From contig CANQWM010000004.1 in the NCBI GenBank assembly GCA_947627535.1, positions 62,001 to 126,000 of the forward strand: a stretch of DNA of 64,000 nucleotides. The letters run 5' to 3'. This document shows, in pieces, positions 19,141-26,604 of the stretch. The stretch comes from an uncultured Acetatifactor sp. GTDB lineage: Bacteria > Bacillota > Clostridia > Lachnospirales > Lachnospiraceae. Position 1 is the first letter of the stretch. Every line of letters begins with the position of its first letter. Both the position numbers and the translations under genes were made by a program. Below the pieces are notes generated by a model that searched no databases, was not told the DNA's origin, and saw only the letters and a list, made by a program, of their open reading frames with translations.

Positions 19141-19160
19141 GAAAGAATTGAAAAAAACTG

Positions 19161-19188
19161 TTGATTTTTCAATGATTCGGACTATACT
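19161..19188 (+). promoter_or_regulatory. Sigma-A promoter of the PAP2 gene
   Basis: -35 TTGATT (19161-19166), 16-bp spacer, -10 TATACT (19183-19188). The predicted transcript starts near 19195, about 60 bases before the ATG at 19257. Confidence 0.7.
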
Positions 19189-19256
19189 AAAGTTGAAAAA
19201 AGCAGGGCGGAAGCCCCGCACCCACCGAACAGGGATCAGAAAGGGTCTGAACTGAA

Positions 19257-19922
19257 ATGAAAAAATGGATTCGGCTTTATGTAAAATATAAACACATCCT
19301 GCCGCTTTTGGTGTTCATGGCTGTCTATCTGTGCTGGTTTGCATGGCTGGAGCAGGATGTCACCACATACCGTGTGATCCACCTGGCGCTGGACGACGCG
19401 ATTCCCTTCTGCGAGGTGTTCATCGTCCCCTACCTTCTCTGGTTTATCTATGTAGCGGCGGTGGTGGTCTTTCTGATGTTTCAGGATAAGCAGGAATATT
19501 ACAGGACCTGTGTTTTTCTGATGACGGGCATGACTGTCTTTCTGATCGTATCCACCCTCTGGCCCAACGGACATGACCTGCGGCCCCTGGCAATGCCCAG
19601 AGACAACGTATTTTCCCGCCTTGTTGGCCTGCTCTGGCAGACGGACACACCCACAAACCTCTGGCCCAGCATCCATGTGTACAACTCCCTGGGCGCCCAT
19701 TTTGCCGTGATGCACAGCAGGAAGCTGGCCGGCAGAAGGGGAATCCGGATCGCCTCCTTCGTCCTGGCAGTTTCCATTATCTGTTCCACCGTGCTGTTAA
19801 AACAGCACTCCGTGTTCGACGTTGCAACAGCCCTTCTTCTGGGCGCCGTTATGTATGTTGTTGTCTACAGGAAAGACCGGATCACGGCTGTCCGCACCTC
19901 TCTTGCGCAGCAGCGCAACTGA
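19257..19922 (+). CDS. PAP2-superfamily membrane phosphatase-like protein
   Basis: A 221-residue protein with about six hydrophobic spans. PAP2 motifs are visible: NGHDLRP (motif 1, lacking the usual first lysine), WPSIHVYNSLGAH (motif 2, with the His) and STVLLKQHSVFDV (motif 3, Ser replacing the usual SR start but keeping the His and Asp). Such enzymes act on lipid pyrophosphates or lipid phosphates at the membrane. The variant motif 1 is nearer to the inositolphosphotransferase-type branch. AAAGGG upstream is a weak, distant ribosome site. It is one of few plus-strand genes here and is transcribed alone. Confidence 0.8.
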   Translation: MKKWIRLYVKYKHILPLLVFMAVYLCWFAWLEQDVTTYRVIHLALDDAIPFCEVFIVPYLLWFIYVAAVVVFLMFQDKQEYYRTCVFLMTGMTVFLIVSTLWPNGHDLRPLAMPRDNVFSRLVGLLWQTDTPTNLWPSIHVYNSLGAHFAVMHSRKLAGRRGIRIASFVLAVSIICSTVLLKQHSVFDVATALLLGAVMYVVVYRKDRITAVRTSLAQQRN

Positions 19923-19934
19923 CCGGGCCTTCCG

Positions 19935-20963
19935 TTAGTTAAATTTGAAGATTCTCTGACAGATCTTGTACGCCTTTACGGAAATTTCCCTGCCCCCCCG
20001 TCCGGGCAGGTTCATGGTTCCGCCCATGATTCCGCTGCGCATCCAGGCAAAGAGCTTTCTGTCCTTCTCCTTCAGGTAACGCCACAGCTCCTTTTTCTTC
20101 TCAAGATTTTCCTCCGTGCCGGAACGGATCAGCAGAACGGAGGAGACGGTCGTGATGATCTCAAGATAGTTGCGCATATACTGATATCTGCGCTTGTTCT
20201 TTACCAGCTCCCCCTTTTTGTCCGTCAGGTAGTCAATCATAAGCCTGTTGACCTTAAGCTGCTGGTCGATGCGCGAGATCATGACGTCCTCGTTGACGGA
20301 CTGGTCCTCCCGGCCGATGTAATAGCGGTAGAAGTTCACATCCAGGTAATACATGTTCTGCACATAGGGAAGCGGCTCGAACACGTAAAGATTGTCCACG
20401 TAAAAGGTGTGCTCCGGAAGCCTTAAGCCACATTCTCTCAGAAGCTTTGTCCGAAAGATCACGGAATGCATCAGGATATAATGCCCCTTCAGGAAATGGT
20501 GGCAGTCGTCCCAGGTAAACATCTGATCCCTGGGAAGCATGTGACGGTAGCGGATTACCTTTTTGCGCTTTTCCCCTTCCTTTTCGTACACATAGTTGCA
20601 GATCAGCATATCCAGCGTCTTTGCGCCTCCCGCCAGCTGCCGCAGGGTGTCCAGCACCTGCATATAGGCGTCCGCCTTCACCCAGTCGTCGCTGTCCACC
20701 ACCTTGAAATAAAGTCCGGAAGCGGCGTCGATCCCCGCGTTCACCGCGGACCCGTGGCCGCCGTTTTCCTTGTGGATCGCCTTTACGATGGCGGGATAGC
20801 GCTCCTGGTACTCGTCCGCGATCCGGGCAGTGTTGTCCTTATGGGAGCCGTCGTCCACAATGAGGATCTCCACGTCCTCTCCGCCGGGCAGCAGGGATTC
20901 CACGCATTTTCTCATGTAGTTTTCAGAATTGTAGCAGGGTATTGCAATCGACAGAAGCTTCAC
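19935..20963 (-). CDS. Family 2 glycosyltransferase
   Basis: A 342-residue GT-A-fold glycosyltransferase. The nucleotide-binding start is clear (LLSIAIPCYNSENYMRKCVESLL, then ILIVDDGSHKDNT), and the metal-binding DxD lies in KVVDSDDW near residue 92. It is soluble or peripheral, with a basic C-terminal tail. The start codon is GTG at 20963, overlapping the TGA of the SfsA-MutY gene (GTGA), with GGGGAGGAAGG upstream. It probably adds sugars to a surface polysaccharide or glycolipid; donor and acceptor are unknown. Confidence 0.88.
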   Translation of the reverse strand: MKLLSIAIPCYNSENYMRKCVESLLPGGEDVEILIVDDGSHKDNTARIADEYQERYPAIVKAIHKENGGHGSAVNAGIDAASGLYFKVVDSDDWVKADAYMQVLDTLRQLAGGAKTLDMLICNYVYEKEGEKRKKVIRYRHMLPRDQMFTWDDCHHFLKGHYILMHSVIFRTKLLRECGLRLPEHTFYVDNLYVFEPLPYVQNMYYLDVNFYRYYIGREDQSVNEDVMISRIDQQLKVNRLMIDYLTDKKGELVKNKRRYQYMRNYLEIITTVSSVLLIRSGTEENLEKKKELWRYLKEKDRKLFAWMRSGIMGGTMNLPGRGGREISVKAYKICQRIFKFN

Positions 20964-22777
20964 GCTTTTCCTTCCTCCCCGTATCTGTCCTTTCCGAGTA
21001 TGATGCTCAGATATTTTGTGTATGCTCCGAACGCCGAAGGAATGGGATATTTTTCCCTTGCCTCCCCCGGCTCGATGTAGATCCAGTCCTTAGTATCTTT
21101 CCCCGGCGCGCTGCCCGCAAGCTCGTCCACCCGGATCATATATCCCTTCATGTGCCATTCCCTGTGGGTAAAGATATGTTTCGCGTCCTCCAGAGGCAGG
21201 ATTCTGAGAACCCTTATGCCGTTATAAGCAAGATACGCCGTCACTTCCTCCGCCGTATAGAACCCTGAAAGTGACGGAAGCTCATACATTCCCGCCAGAA
21301 GTCCCTTATCCGGCCTTTTCCGGATGGCGGCCCTGTTTCCGTCTCTGACGACCAGCACGGTCCTGTCCTCCACCGTTCTCTCCCTCTTTGGGGCTTTTCT
21401 GGGATATTCCGTCTCACATCTAACGGCGTGGGCCATGCACAGCCCCGCCAGAGGACACTCGCCGCAAAGGGGCGCGCCGTTGGGAAGGCAGACGCAGGCG
21501 CCCAGCTCCATCATGGCTTGATTGAAATCCCCGGGTCTCTCCCTTGGGATCGCCGCCGCAAGCTCCCGCTCCACGGCTTTTTTCACCCCGGCATCCGAGA
21601 TCGGCCTCTCGTCGCAGCGGATCCTCGCCGCCACCCTCAATACATTTCCGTCCACCGCAGGCACAGCCCTCCCGTACGCGATGGACGCCACGGCTCCGGC
21701 CGTATAGCTTCCGATCCCCTTTAATTTCAGGAGTTCCTCATAAGTATCCGGCATTCTGCCCCCATATTCGTCAATGATCTGCCGGGCCGCCTGCTTCAGG
21801 TTCCGCGCCCGGTTATAATAGCCCAGACCTTCCCAGAGCTTCAACAGCTTTTCCTCCGGGGCGTCCGCCAGCGCCGCGATATCGGGGAGCTGCTCCATAA
21901 AGCGCTCAAAATAAGGCTTGACAGCCTCCACGCGGGTCTGCTGCAGCATGATCTCCGACACCCAGACCCGGTAGGGGGTGGGTTCTTCCCGCCAGGGAAG
22001 GATCCGTCTGCTTCTATCATACCACAGTAAAAGCGGTTTGGGAACGGATAAAAGAGAGGGTAAGCTTAAGCTTTTCTTAAGACTTACCAAAGAATCCTCT
22101 AAAAGCACCGGGACAGGCGCGTTTATCGTCATGGAGTCCGGCGTCACCCGGCAGTCCCGAGCCAGCAGCTCCACTCCCGCCGCGGCGGCCTTCTTAAGCG
22201 CCTTGGCAAACTCGGGATGCGTCTGCACATTCGGGGTAAAATAGTGCACTCCCTCCATCTGCACCACAAACAGTACAAGGGCGCGATACCCGTCCGCCCT
22301 GGCCCGGATCAGTTCTTCCACATGTTTCACCGCCCGGTCGGAGGGCGCGTCCGGAAAGCGCACCACGCCCTCTTCCTCCAGTGTAACGCCCTTCACCTCG
22401 AGAAATATTTTCTCCCGCCCGGTCTCCACATAAAAGTCAAAACGGGAATTTCCGTACACCGTCTCCGGCTTTACAAGCTTTACGTCCCGGGAAAAGCCCC
22501 CTGCCCGGATCCATTCCTCCACAGCTCTGTTCGGCGCCTGGGAGTCCATGTTTACAAGCCTGCTGCCCTTTTCCACCGCCACGAGATCCCAGGCTGTGGA
22601 CCTGTTCGGGTTGGTGCTTTCGGTAAGGTAGACCTTTGCCCCTTTCACCAGAAGCTCCCGGCAGCGGCCGGTATTCTTTACGTGCACCGTCTCCCGCCGC
22701 CCCTCTATTTCCACCGTGGCGATAAAACGGTTGGGACGCTCCACGAACCGTCCCTCTGTAATGTTCTCATAGCGCAT
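20960..22777 (-). CDS. mutY: SfsA-MutY fusion: nuclease-like domain plus A/G-specific adenine glycosylase
   Basis: A 605-residue fusion. Residues 1-230 match SfsA (HVKNTGRCRELL, then SRFDFYV and FLEVKGVTLEE, a PD-(D/E)xK-like core with Asp114, Glu127 and Lys129). Residues about 245-600 match MutY, which removes adenine opposite 8-oxoguanine: catalytic Glu275 in WVSEIMLQQT, helix-hairpin-helix LKGIGSYTAGAV, Asp376 in AVDGNV, and a 4Fe-4S cluster motif C430-x7-C438-x2-C441-x5-C447. The C-terminal NUDIX-like domain that reads 8-oxoG is present (GLLAGMYELPSLSGF; FTHREWHM). Both proteins are usually separate. The linker at about 225-245 is short, and the reading frame is unbroken. Confidence 0.9.
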   Translation of the reverse strand: MRYENITEGRFVERPNRFIATVEIEGRRETVHVKNTGRCRELLVKGAKVYLTESTNPNRSTAWDLVAVEKGSRLVNMDSQAPNRAVEEWIRAGGFSRDVKLVKPETVYGNSRFDFYVETGREKIFLEVKGVTLEEEGVVRFPDAPSDRAVKHVEELIRARADGYRALVLFVVQMEGVHYFTPNVQTHPEFAKALKKAAAAGVELLARDCRVTPDSMTINAPVPVLLEDSLVSLKKSLSLPSLLSVPKPLLLWYDRSRRILPWREEPTPYRVWVSEIMLQQTRVEAVKPYFERFMEQLPDIAALADAPEEKLLKLWEGLGYYNRARNLKQAARQIIDEYGGRMPDTYEELLKLKGIGSYTAGAVASIAYGRAVPAVDGNVLRVAARIRCDERPISDAGVKKAVERELAAAIPRERPGDFNQAMMELGACVCLPNGAPLCGECPLAGLCMAHAVRCETEYPRKAPKRERTVEDRTVLVVRDGNRAAIRKRPDKGLLAGMYELPSLSGFYTAEEVTAYLAYNGIRVLRILPLEDAKHIFTHREWHMKGYMIRVDELAGSAPGKDTKDWIYIEPGEAREKYPIPSAFGAYTKYLSIILGKDRYGEEGKA

Positions 22778-22800
22778 CCGCCGCCCTGTCTCCTTTCTGG

Positions 22801-23739
22801 CTACACCTGCGCCGTCTGCCGGAGACGGCGCAGGCCCCCTGTACTGCTGTACGGCACTCTCGCCGCCGGAACCGCCAGCGACGCGCTCAGGGTATGCGCC
22901 GACTGGTCGTCGAAAAAGATCTGCGCGCCGAACGCCTTCAGCACATCCTTCTTTTCCAGGCCCCCCAGGAAAAATGCCTCGTCCACCCGTACATTCCAGG
23001 CCCGCATCGTGCGGATGACCCTCTCGTGGGCCGGCGCGCTCCGGGATGTGACAAGGGCCGTCCGGATAGGGCAGTTCTCCGTGCCAAGCTGCCTCTGAAG
23101 GTCCGAGAGCTTTTTCAAAAACTGTGCGAAGGGCCCTTCCGCAAGGGGCTCCTTTGCATGTGTCTTCTCATTTTCCTCAAAGGCGTCCAGCCCCCGCTCC
23201 TGAAAGATCATCTCCGACTGGTCCCCGAAGAGCACCGCGTCCCCGTCAAAGGCGATCCGGATCTGGGCGGTAGGCATGGGGATCACCTGCGCCGTGCGCT
23301 CCGTACAGATGATTCCGGCGGCAATGCCGCTGTCGATGGCGCACTGTACGTCATCTTCGTATGCCGACAAAAACAGATCCGTGTGAAAAGCGGCCAGATA
23401 CGGCGCCAGCGACGCGCCGCTGACCAGCACGGACCGGGTGATCGGCAGCCCGTAATGCGCAATGGCGTTAAAGACGCGCAACGACGTGTCGGGGCTGTTC
23501 CGCGACATGATAATGACCTCCACCAGATCCTTTTTCCCGCTGTATTCGTTTAAGCGAAGCAGGGACCTGATCAGGCCGAAACCCGGCCCCGGCTTTAAGA
23601 TCTCCTGCTCGTGCTCCACCTGATAGCTGCAGTACGCTTCCAGCCCCTGCTTCTCAAAAATCTCATTCTCCGCCGTAAGATCGAACAGCGCCCTTGAAGA
23701 GACTCCTATCACCATTTTCCTGTCAAGTCCGTGTTCCAT
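22801..23739 (-). CDS. 5'-nucleotidase (cN-I-type family)
   Basis: A 312-residue cytoplasmic protein resembling the 5_nucleotid/cN-I family, which hydrolyses nucleoside 5'-monophosphates. Visible signatures are KMVIGVSSRALFDL at the start, RSNSPDT-like MSRNSPDTSLRVF, IAFDGDAVLFGDQSE (HAD-type aspartate), and a C-terminal AFFLGGLEKKDVL with IFFDDQSAH. The start at 23739 follows AGGAGGGAAT; an in-frame extension to 23841 has no family support. It ends 23 bp before the SfsA-MutY gene and may share its transcript. Confidence 0.82.
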   Translation of the reverse strand: MEHGLDRKMVIGVSSRALFDLTAENEIFEKQGLEAYCSYQVEHEQEILKPGPGFGLIRSLLRLNEYSGKKDLVEVIIMSRNSPDTSLRVFNAIAHYGLPITRSVLVSGASLAPYLAAFHTDLFLSAYEDDVQCAIDSGIAAGIICTERTAQVIPMPTAQIRIAFDGDAVLFGDQSEMIFQERGLDAFEENEKTHAKEPLAEGPFAQFLKKLSDLQRQLGTENCPIRTALVTSRSAPAHERVIRTMRAWNVRVDEAFFLGGLEKKDVLKAFGAQIFFDDQSAHTLSASLAVPAARVPYSSTGGLRRLRQTAQV

Positions 23740-23866
23740 ATTCCCTCCTGTTTCCGCCCGGCCCGCCGGAATGCGGCGGCCCCGGCCTTCGCTCATACTG
23801 CCGCCTTCAAAGCCGCAGGTAAAAGGGGTCTGCCCGGACACCGCGCGGGGACACGGAAGGCTCGTT

Positions 23867-24511
23867 CTATCTCAGACGCCGGCACTCATAGTGTTCCAGC
23901 GTGAGAAGACAGTTCTTCAGCGACTCATAGCGGCGTTCCAGGTCTCCCTCGTCCACCTCCACGCCGGTAGCGATGGCCATGGTGGTAATCATGTCGTCGG
24001 TGATCCTGTGGTGGAGCGCTGCCAGGATGTTCAGCCGCTGCCCGTACTCGGAAGCGTCCAGGAACTCGGCCACCAGAGGGTCCAGAGCGGCGTTTCCGCC
24101 GTCTGTCTCCGCCGCATCCGTCCTGGCGGCGTCCGCCTCTGGCGGATCTTCCGGCGCGGGGCTTTGCATCTCCCCCGGCTCGGGCAAAGCGTCCGGCGCG
24201 CCCTCCGTTCCCGGTGCAGCTTCCGGCACGCCCTCCGTTCCCGGCAAAACGTCCGTCTCCTCTCTCTGGCGTCCGGCGTCCGGCCCCTGCAGTTCAAATC
24301 GAAACTCCTGCTTCGCCTCCGGATATTTTTCTCTGTCCACCCGGCTGGTAAACATGGAAAGCGGCCTTGCATAGGTCTTAAAGTCCCCGTAGAGCGCCTG
24401 GTAGACCACCAGCGTTTCCCCTGTCTCCGTATGCTCTGCCACCGCTGTTATCTGGTACAGATTCCCTTTAAAATGTTTATAGATCTCCTGTGGTTTCGGA
24501 ATGAATGACAT
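23867..24511 (-). CDS. DUF1653-domain protein with acidic repeat linker
   Basis: A 214-residue soluble protein. Residues 5-70 match DUF1653 (IYKHFKGNLYQITAVAEHTETGETLVVYQALY), a small domain of unknown function. A low-complexity linker (about 75-140) carries GTEG(V/A)P-type repeats rich in Pro, Glu and Ala. The C-terminus (about 145-214) is helical, with YGQRLNILAALHHRITDDMITTMA, and may be a separate interaction domain. AAAGGAGCTCCC precedes the start at 24511. Function is unknown. Confidence 0.75.
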   Translation of the reverse strand: MSFIPKPQEIYKHFKGNLYQITAVAEHTETGETLVVYQALYGDFKTYARPLSMFTSRVDREKYPEAKQEFRFELQGPDAGRQREETDVLPGTEGVPEAAPGTEGAPDALPEPGEMQSPAPEDPPEADAARTDAAETDGGNAALDPLVAEFLDASEYGQRLNILAALHHRITDDMITTMAIATGVEVDEGDLERRYESLKNCLLTLEHYECRRLR

Positions 24512-24580
24512 TTTGGGAGCTCCTTTCGATTCATTAAGAAAAGTATACCCCCATTTGAAAGAAATGTCATGCAAATCCTG

Positions 24581-24964
24581 TCACTCATCCAAAAGAAATT
24601 TGTGGCGGAAGCCGCACCCTTCTTCCTCGAAATCCAGTTCCGCCAGACGGCGCAGCAGCGCAGCCCTCTCTGTCTCTTCCATGCCGTCTATCCCGCTGTG
24701 GTGGACGGTCACGGTATACGCGCGGCTTCCGTCCTCCTCCACCACCCGCGTCAGCATAACGCCGCTGTTTTTAAATCCTTCGCGTTCCAGCAGCGTCCGG
24801 ATCTCGCGGGTCAGCTCCCTTTCCTTGTCCTGATAGTACCGCTCCGTCTTCCCTGCGCCGGCCTCCGTCTCGGAACGGACCGTCACCCCAAAGAAAAGGG
24901 CTGCGATCAATACCAAAAGCACCGTCACAGCCGCGTATCCCGCCATGCCTGTCTTTTTCTCCAT
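24581..24964 (-). CDS. Small membrane-anchored protein of unknown function
   Basis: A 127-residue protein with one N-terminal transmembrane helix (about residues 8-28) and a charged, mostly helical extracellular part ending in a small alpha/beta segment (SRAYTVTVHHSGIDGM). GGGAG lies upstream of the ATG at 24964. I do not recognise a family. It sits between an XRE regulator and the DUF1653 gene. Confidence 0.65.
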   Translation of the reverse strand: MEKKTGMAGYAAVTVLLVLIAALFFGVTVRSETEAGAGKTERYYQDKERELTREIRTLLEREGFKNSGVMLTRVVEEDGSRAYTVTVHHSGIDGMEETERAALLRRLAELDFEEEGCGFRHKFLLDE

Positions 24965-25043
24965 CCTTTTCTCCCGCCTTTCTACTTCAATGGATTTTTG
25001 TTACAGGCATATGATATGAAATTTAAAGTCCATTAAAACTCTC

Positions 25044-25418
25044 TTATAATGATTTTTTAGAAGCTTTTTTCAATTTTTCCTGCCGGTACAGCAAAAATTC
25101 CGCATAGCTCATCAGATGCCCGATGGAGCCGGAATCGCAGGAGAGAACAGCGTCTACCACATCCGACAGGGTATAGTCCCGGTTCAGGCGCTGTTCCATT
25201 TTCCTTGTGGAGTAACGGCTGGAGGTACGGTTCAGGAGATAGTCTGTGGTCACGTCATAATAATCCGCCAGCTTGCACAGCGTGTCAAGATCAGGGTAAT
25301 GGACTCCGTTTTCGTAATTGGATATAGTACCGGTGGAAAGGCTTAGATATGCCGCCAGTTCTTTTTGACCAAGATTTCTCTCTTTTCTCAGCTCCATCAG
25401 AATCCTTCCCGTTTCCAT
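25044..25418 (-). CDS. XRE-family transcriptional regulator
   Basis: A 124-residue DNA-binding protein. Residues 3-60 form a Cro/C1-type helix-turn-helix (LRKERNLGQKELAAYLSLST, then ISNYENGVHYPDLDTLCKLADYYDVTTDYLL). The C-terminal half is helical and unassigned. The ATG at 25418 is preferred over a GTG at 25439 because GGAAGG lies eight bases upstream. A dyad just before the gene suggests it represses itself (inference). Confidence 0.88.
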   Translation of the reverse strand: METGRILMELRKERNLGQKELAAYLSLSTGTISNYENGVHYPDLDTLCKLADYYDVTTDYLLNRTSSRYSTRKMEQRLNRDYTLSDVVDAVLSCDSGSIGHLMSYAEFLLYRQEKLKKASKKSL

Positions 25419-25457
25419 ACTGTTGTCCTTCCCTGCCACTTCAAGCCTAAACCCAAA

Positions 25458-25471
25458 AAGTTTAGAAACTT
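25458..25471. promoter_or_regulatory. Candidate operator upstream of the XRE gene
   Basis: Perfect dyad AAGTTT-AG-AAACTT, 40 bp before the XRE start. A -10-like TAAAAT lies at 25478-25483 with a weak TTACGA at -35 (25500-25505), which places the dyad at the predicted transcription start. That position suits autorepression. Confidence 0.4.
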
Positions 25472-25571
25472 AAAAGTATTTTACAGCGTTTCTTACGCTT
25501 CGTAATGGTTATTTAGAAATAGCATAAAATCAGTATGAAAACGGAAAATCAATTTATGTCGACTAACAAAT

Positions 25572-25598
25572 GGGAGTCTCCTTTTTCAGAAGACTCCC
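25572..25598 (-). terminator. Terminator of the epimerase gene
   Basis: Hairpin GGGAGTCT/AGACTCCC (25572-25579 with 25591-25598), followed on the minus strand by ATTTGTTAG. The stem overlaps the epimerase stop codon. Confidence 0.6.
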
Positions 25599-26482
25599 GC
25601 AAAAGCCCGGTAGGTTCTCATCATTCCTTCTTCCGGTGAAAGATAGGAAAGCCCCAGCAGGCGCTTCCCCTTTTCGTTGGAATATCGTTCCGTCTCCCCC
25701 GCGGCCACCGGGAAGGGAAGCGCGATCCCCATAGCCTGCGCCTGCGCCGCGGTCATCTCCCGCACGCCAAGCTCTTTCCCCGCCGCCCGGCGGATGGCCT
25801 GAAAGAGACTGTGATAATCCATGCTGCCGTCCTGACAGAGATTGAACGCCTGCCCGCAGGCGGCAGGATTTCCCAGGCAGCTTAGGACGGCCTTGGCAGC
25901 GTCCTTTACGTAAACGGTCTGGAAGCTTCCGTCCGCATCCGTGATTTCCGGAAGCCAGTGTTCCTGCACTGCCATCTTAATAAAGAGGGATTCCCTGGGC
26001 GCATAATTGTAAGGGCCGTAGAGGATGGCAGGCCGCAGGGAGGTCCACCGGATCCCTCTCTTTTCGCACTGTCCGCAAAGCTCGCCCTCCAGCGCGATCT
26101 TCCCCGCGATATAGGCCCCCGCCTCTCCCGGCAGCCTCCTTGTCTCAAACGGCGCGTCCTCGTCCGTCAGAAGGCCCGTTCCCCTGCGGTAAACATCCAC
26201 GGTGCTGATCAGAATATACTGGGCGGTGCTGCCTGCCATATGCTCCAGGACAAAGGAGATATCCCCTGGCTCATAGGCACAGAAATCCACTATCGCGTCG
26301 TACTCCTCTCCGCACTGCGCCCAGGTATTCTCCTCATGTCTCTCCCCCTTCACCTGTCTTACGCCAAATTCCTCCATGGAATAGGTTCCTCTGTTTACCA
26401 GCGTAACCTGGTGTTCCCCGGCCGCCAGCATCACGAATACCCTTCCGTAAAAATAACTGCCTCCGATGACCAGTACCTTCAC
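25586..26482 (-). CDS. NAD-dependent epimerase/dehydratase family protein
   Basis: A 298-residue extended-SDR protein. The Rossmann start VLVIGGSYFYGRVF carries the glycine-rich nucleotide-binding turn. The catalytic Tyr-x3-Lys is seen in AYIAGKIALEGEL, with a preceding ILISTVDVYRRG strand supplying Ser/Thr. It resembles sugar-nucleotide epimerases and reductases. It is probably transcribed alone after feoB, since a hairpin follows it. Substrate is unknown. Confidence 0.85.
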   Translation of the reverse strand: MKVLVIGGSYFYGRVFVMLAAGEHQVTLVNRGTYSMEEFGVRQVKGERHEENTWAQCGEEYDAIVDFCAYEPGDISFVLEHMAGSTAQYILISTVDVYRRGTGLLTDEDAPFETRRLPGEAGAYIAGKIALEGELCGQCEKRGIRWTSLRPAILYGPYNYAPRESLFIKMAVQEHWLPEITDADGSFQTVYVKDAAKAVLSCLGNPAACGQAFNLCQDGSMDYHSLFQAIRRAAGKELGVREMTAAQAQAMGIALPFPVAAGETERYSNEKGKRLLGLSYLSPEEGMMRTYRAFAGVF

Positions 26483-26604
26483 CGCCGCACCCTCCCTGCC
26501 ATATGTTTTCCTGATCTGGTTTTACGCCGCTGCATTCCAGCTGCACAGACGATCTATTCCTATTTTACCAGATCCCGGGCGGCATTGCCAGCTTCAATCG
26601 CATT

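Noticed and set aside
26513-26575. Inverted repeat GATCTGGT/ACCAGATC after feoB as a terminator
   Set aside because: The loop is over 45 bases and no U-run follows; pairing is probably fortuitous.
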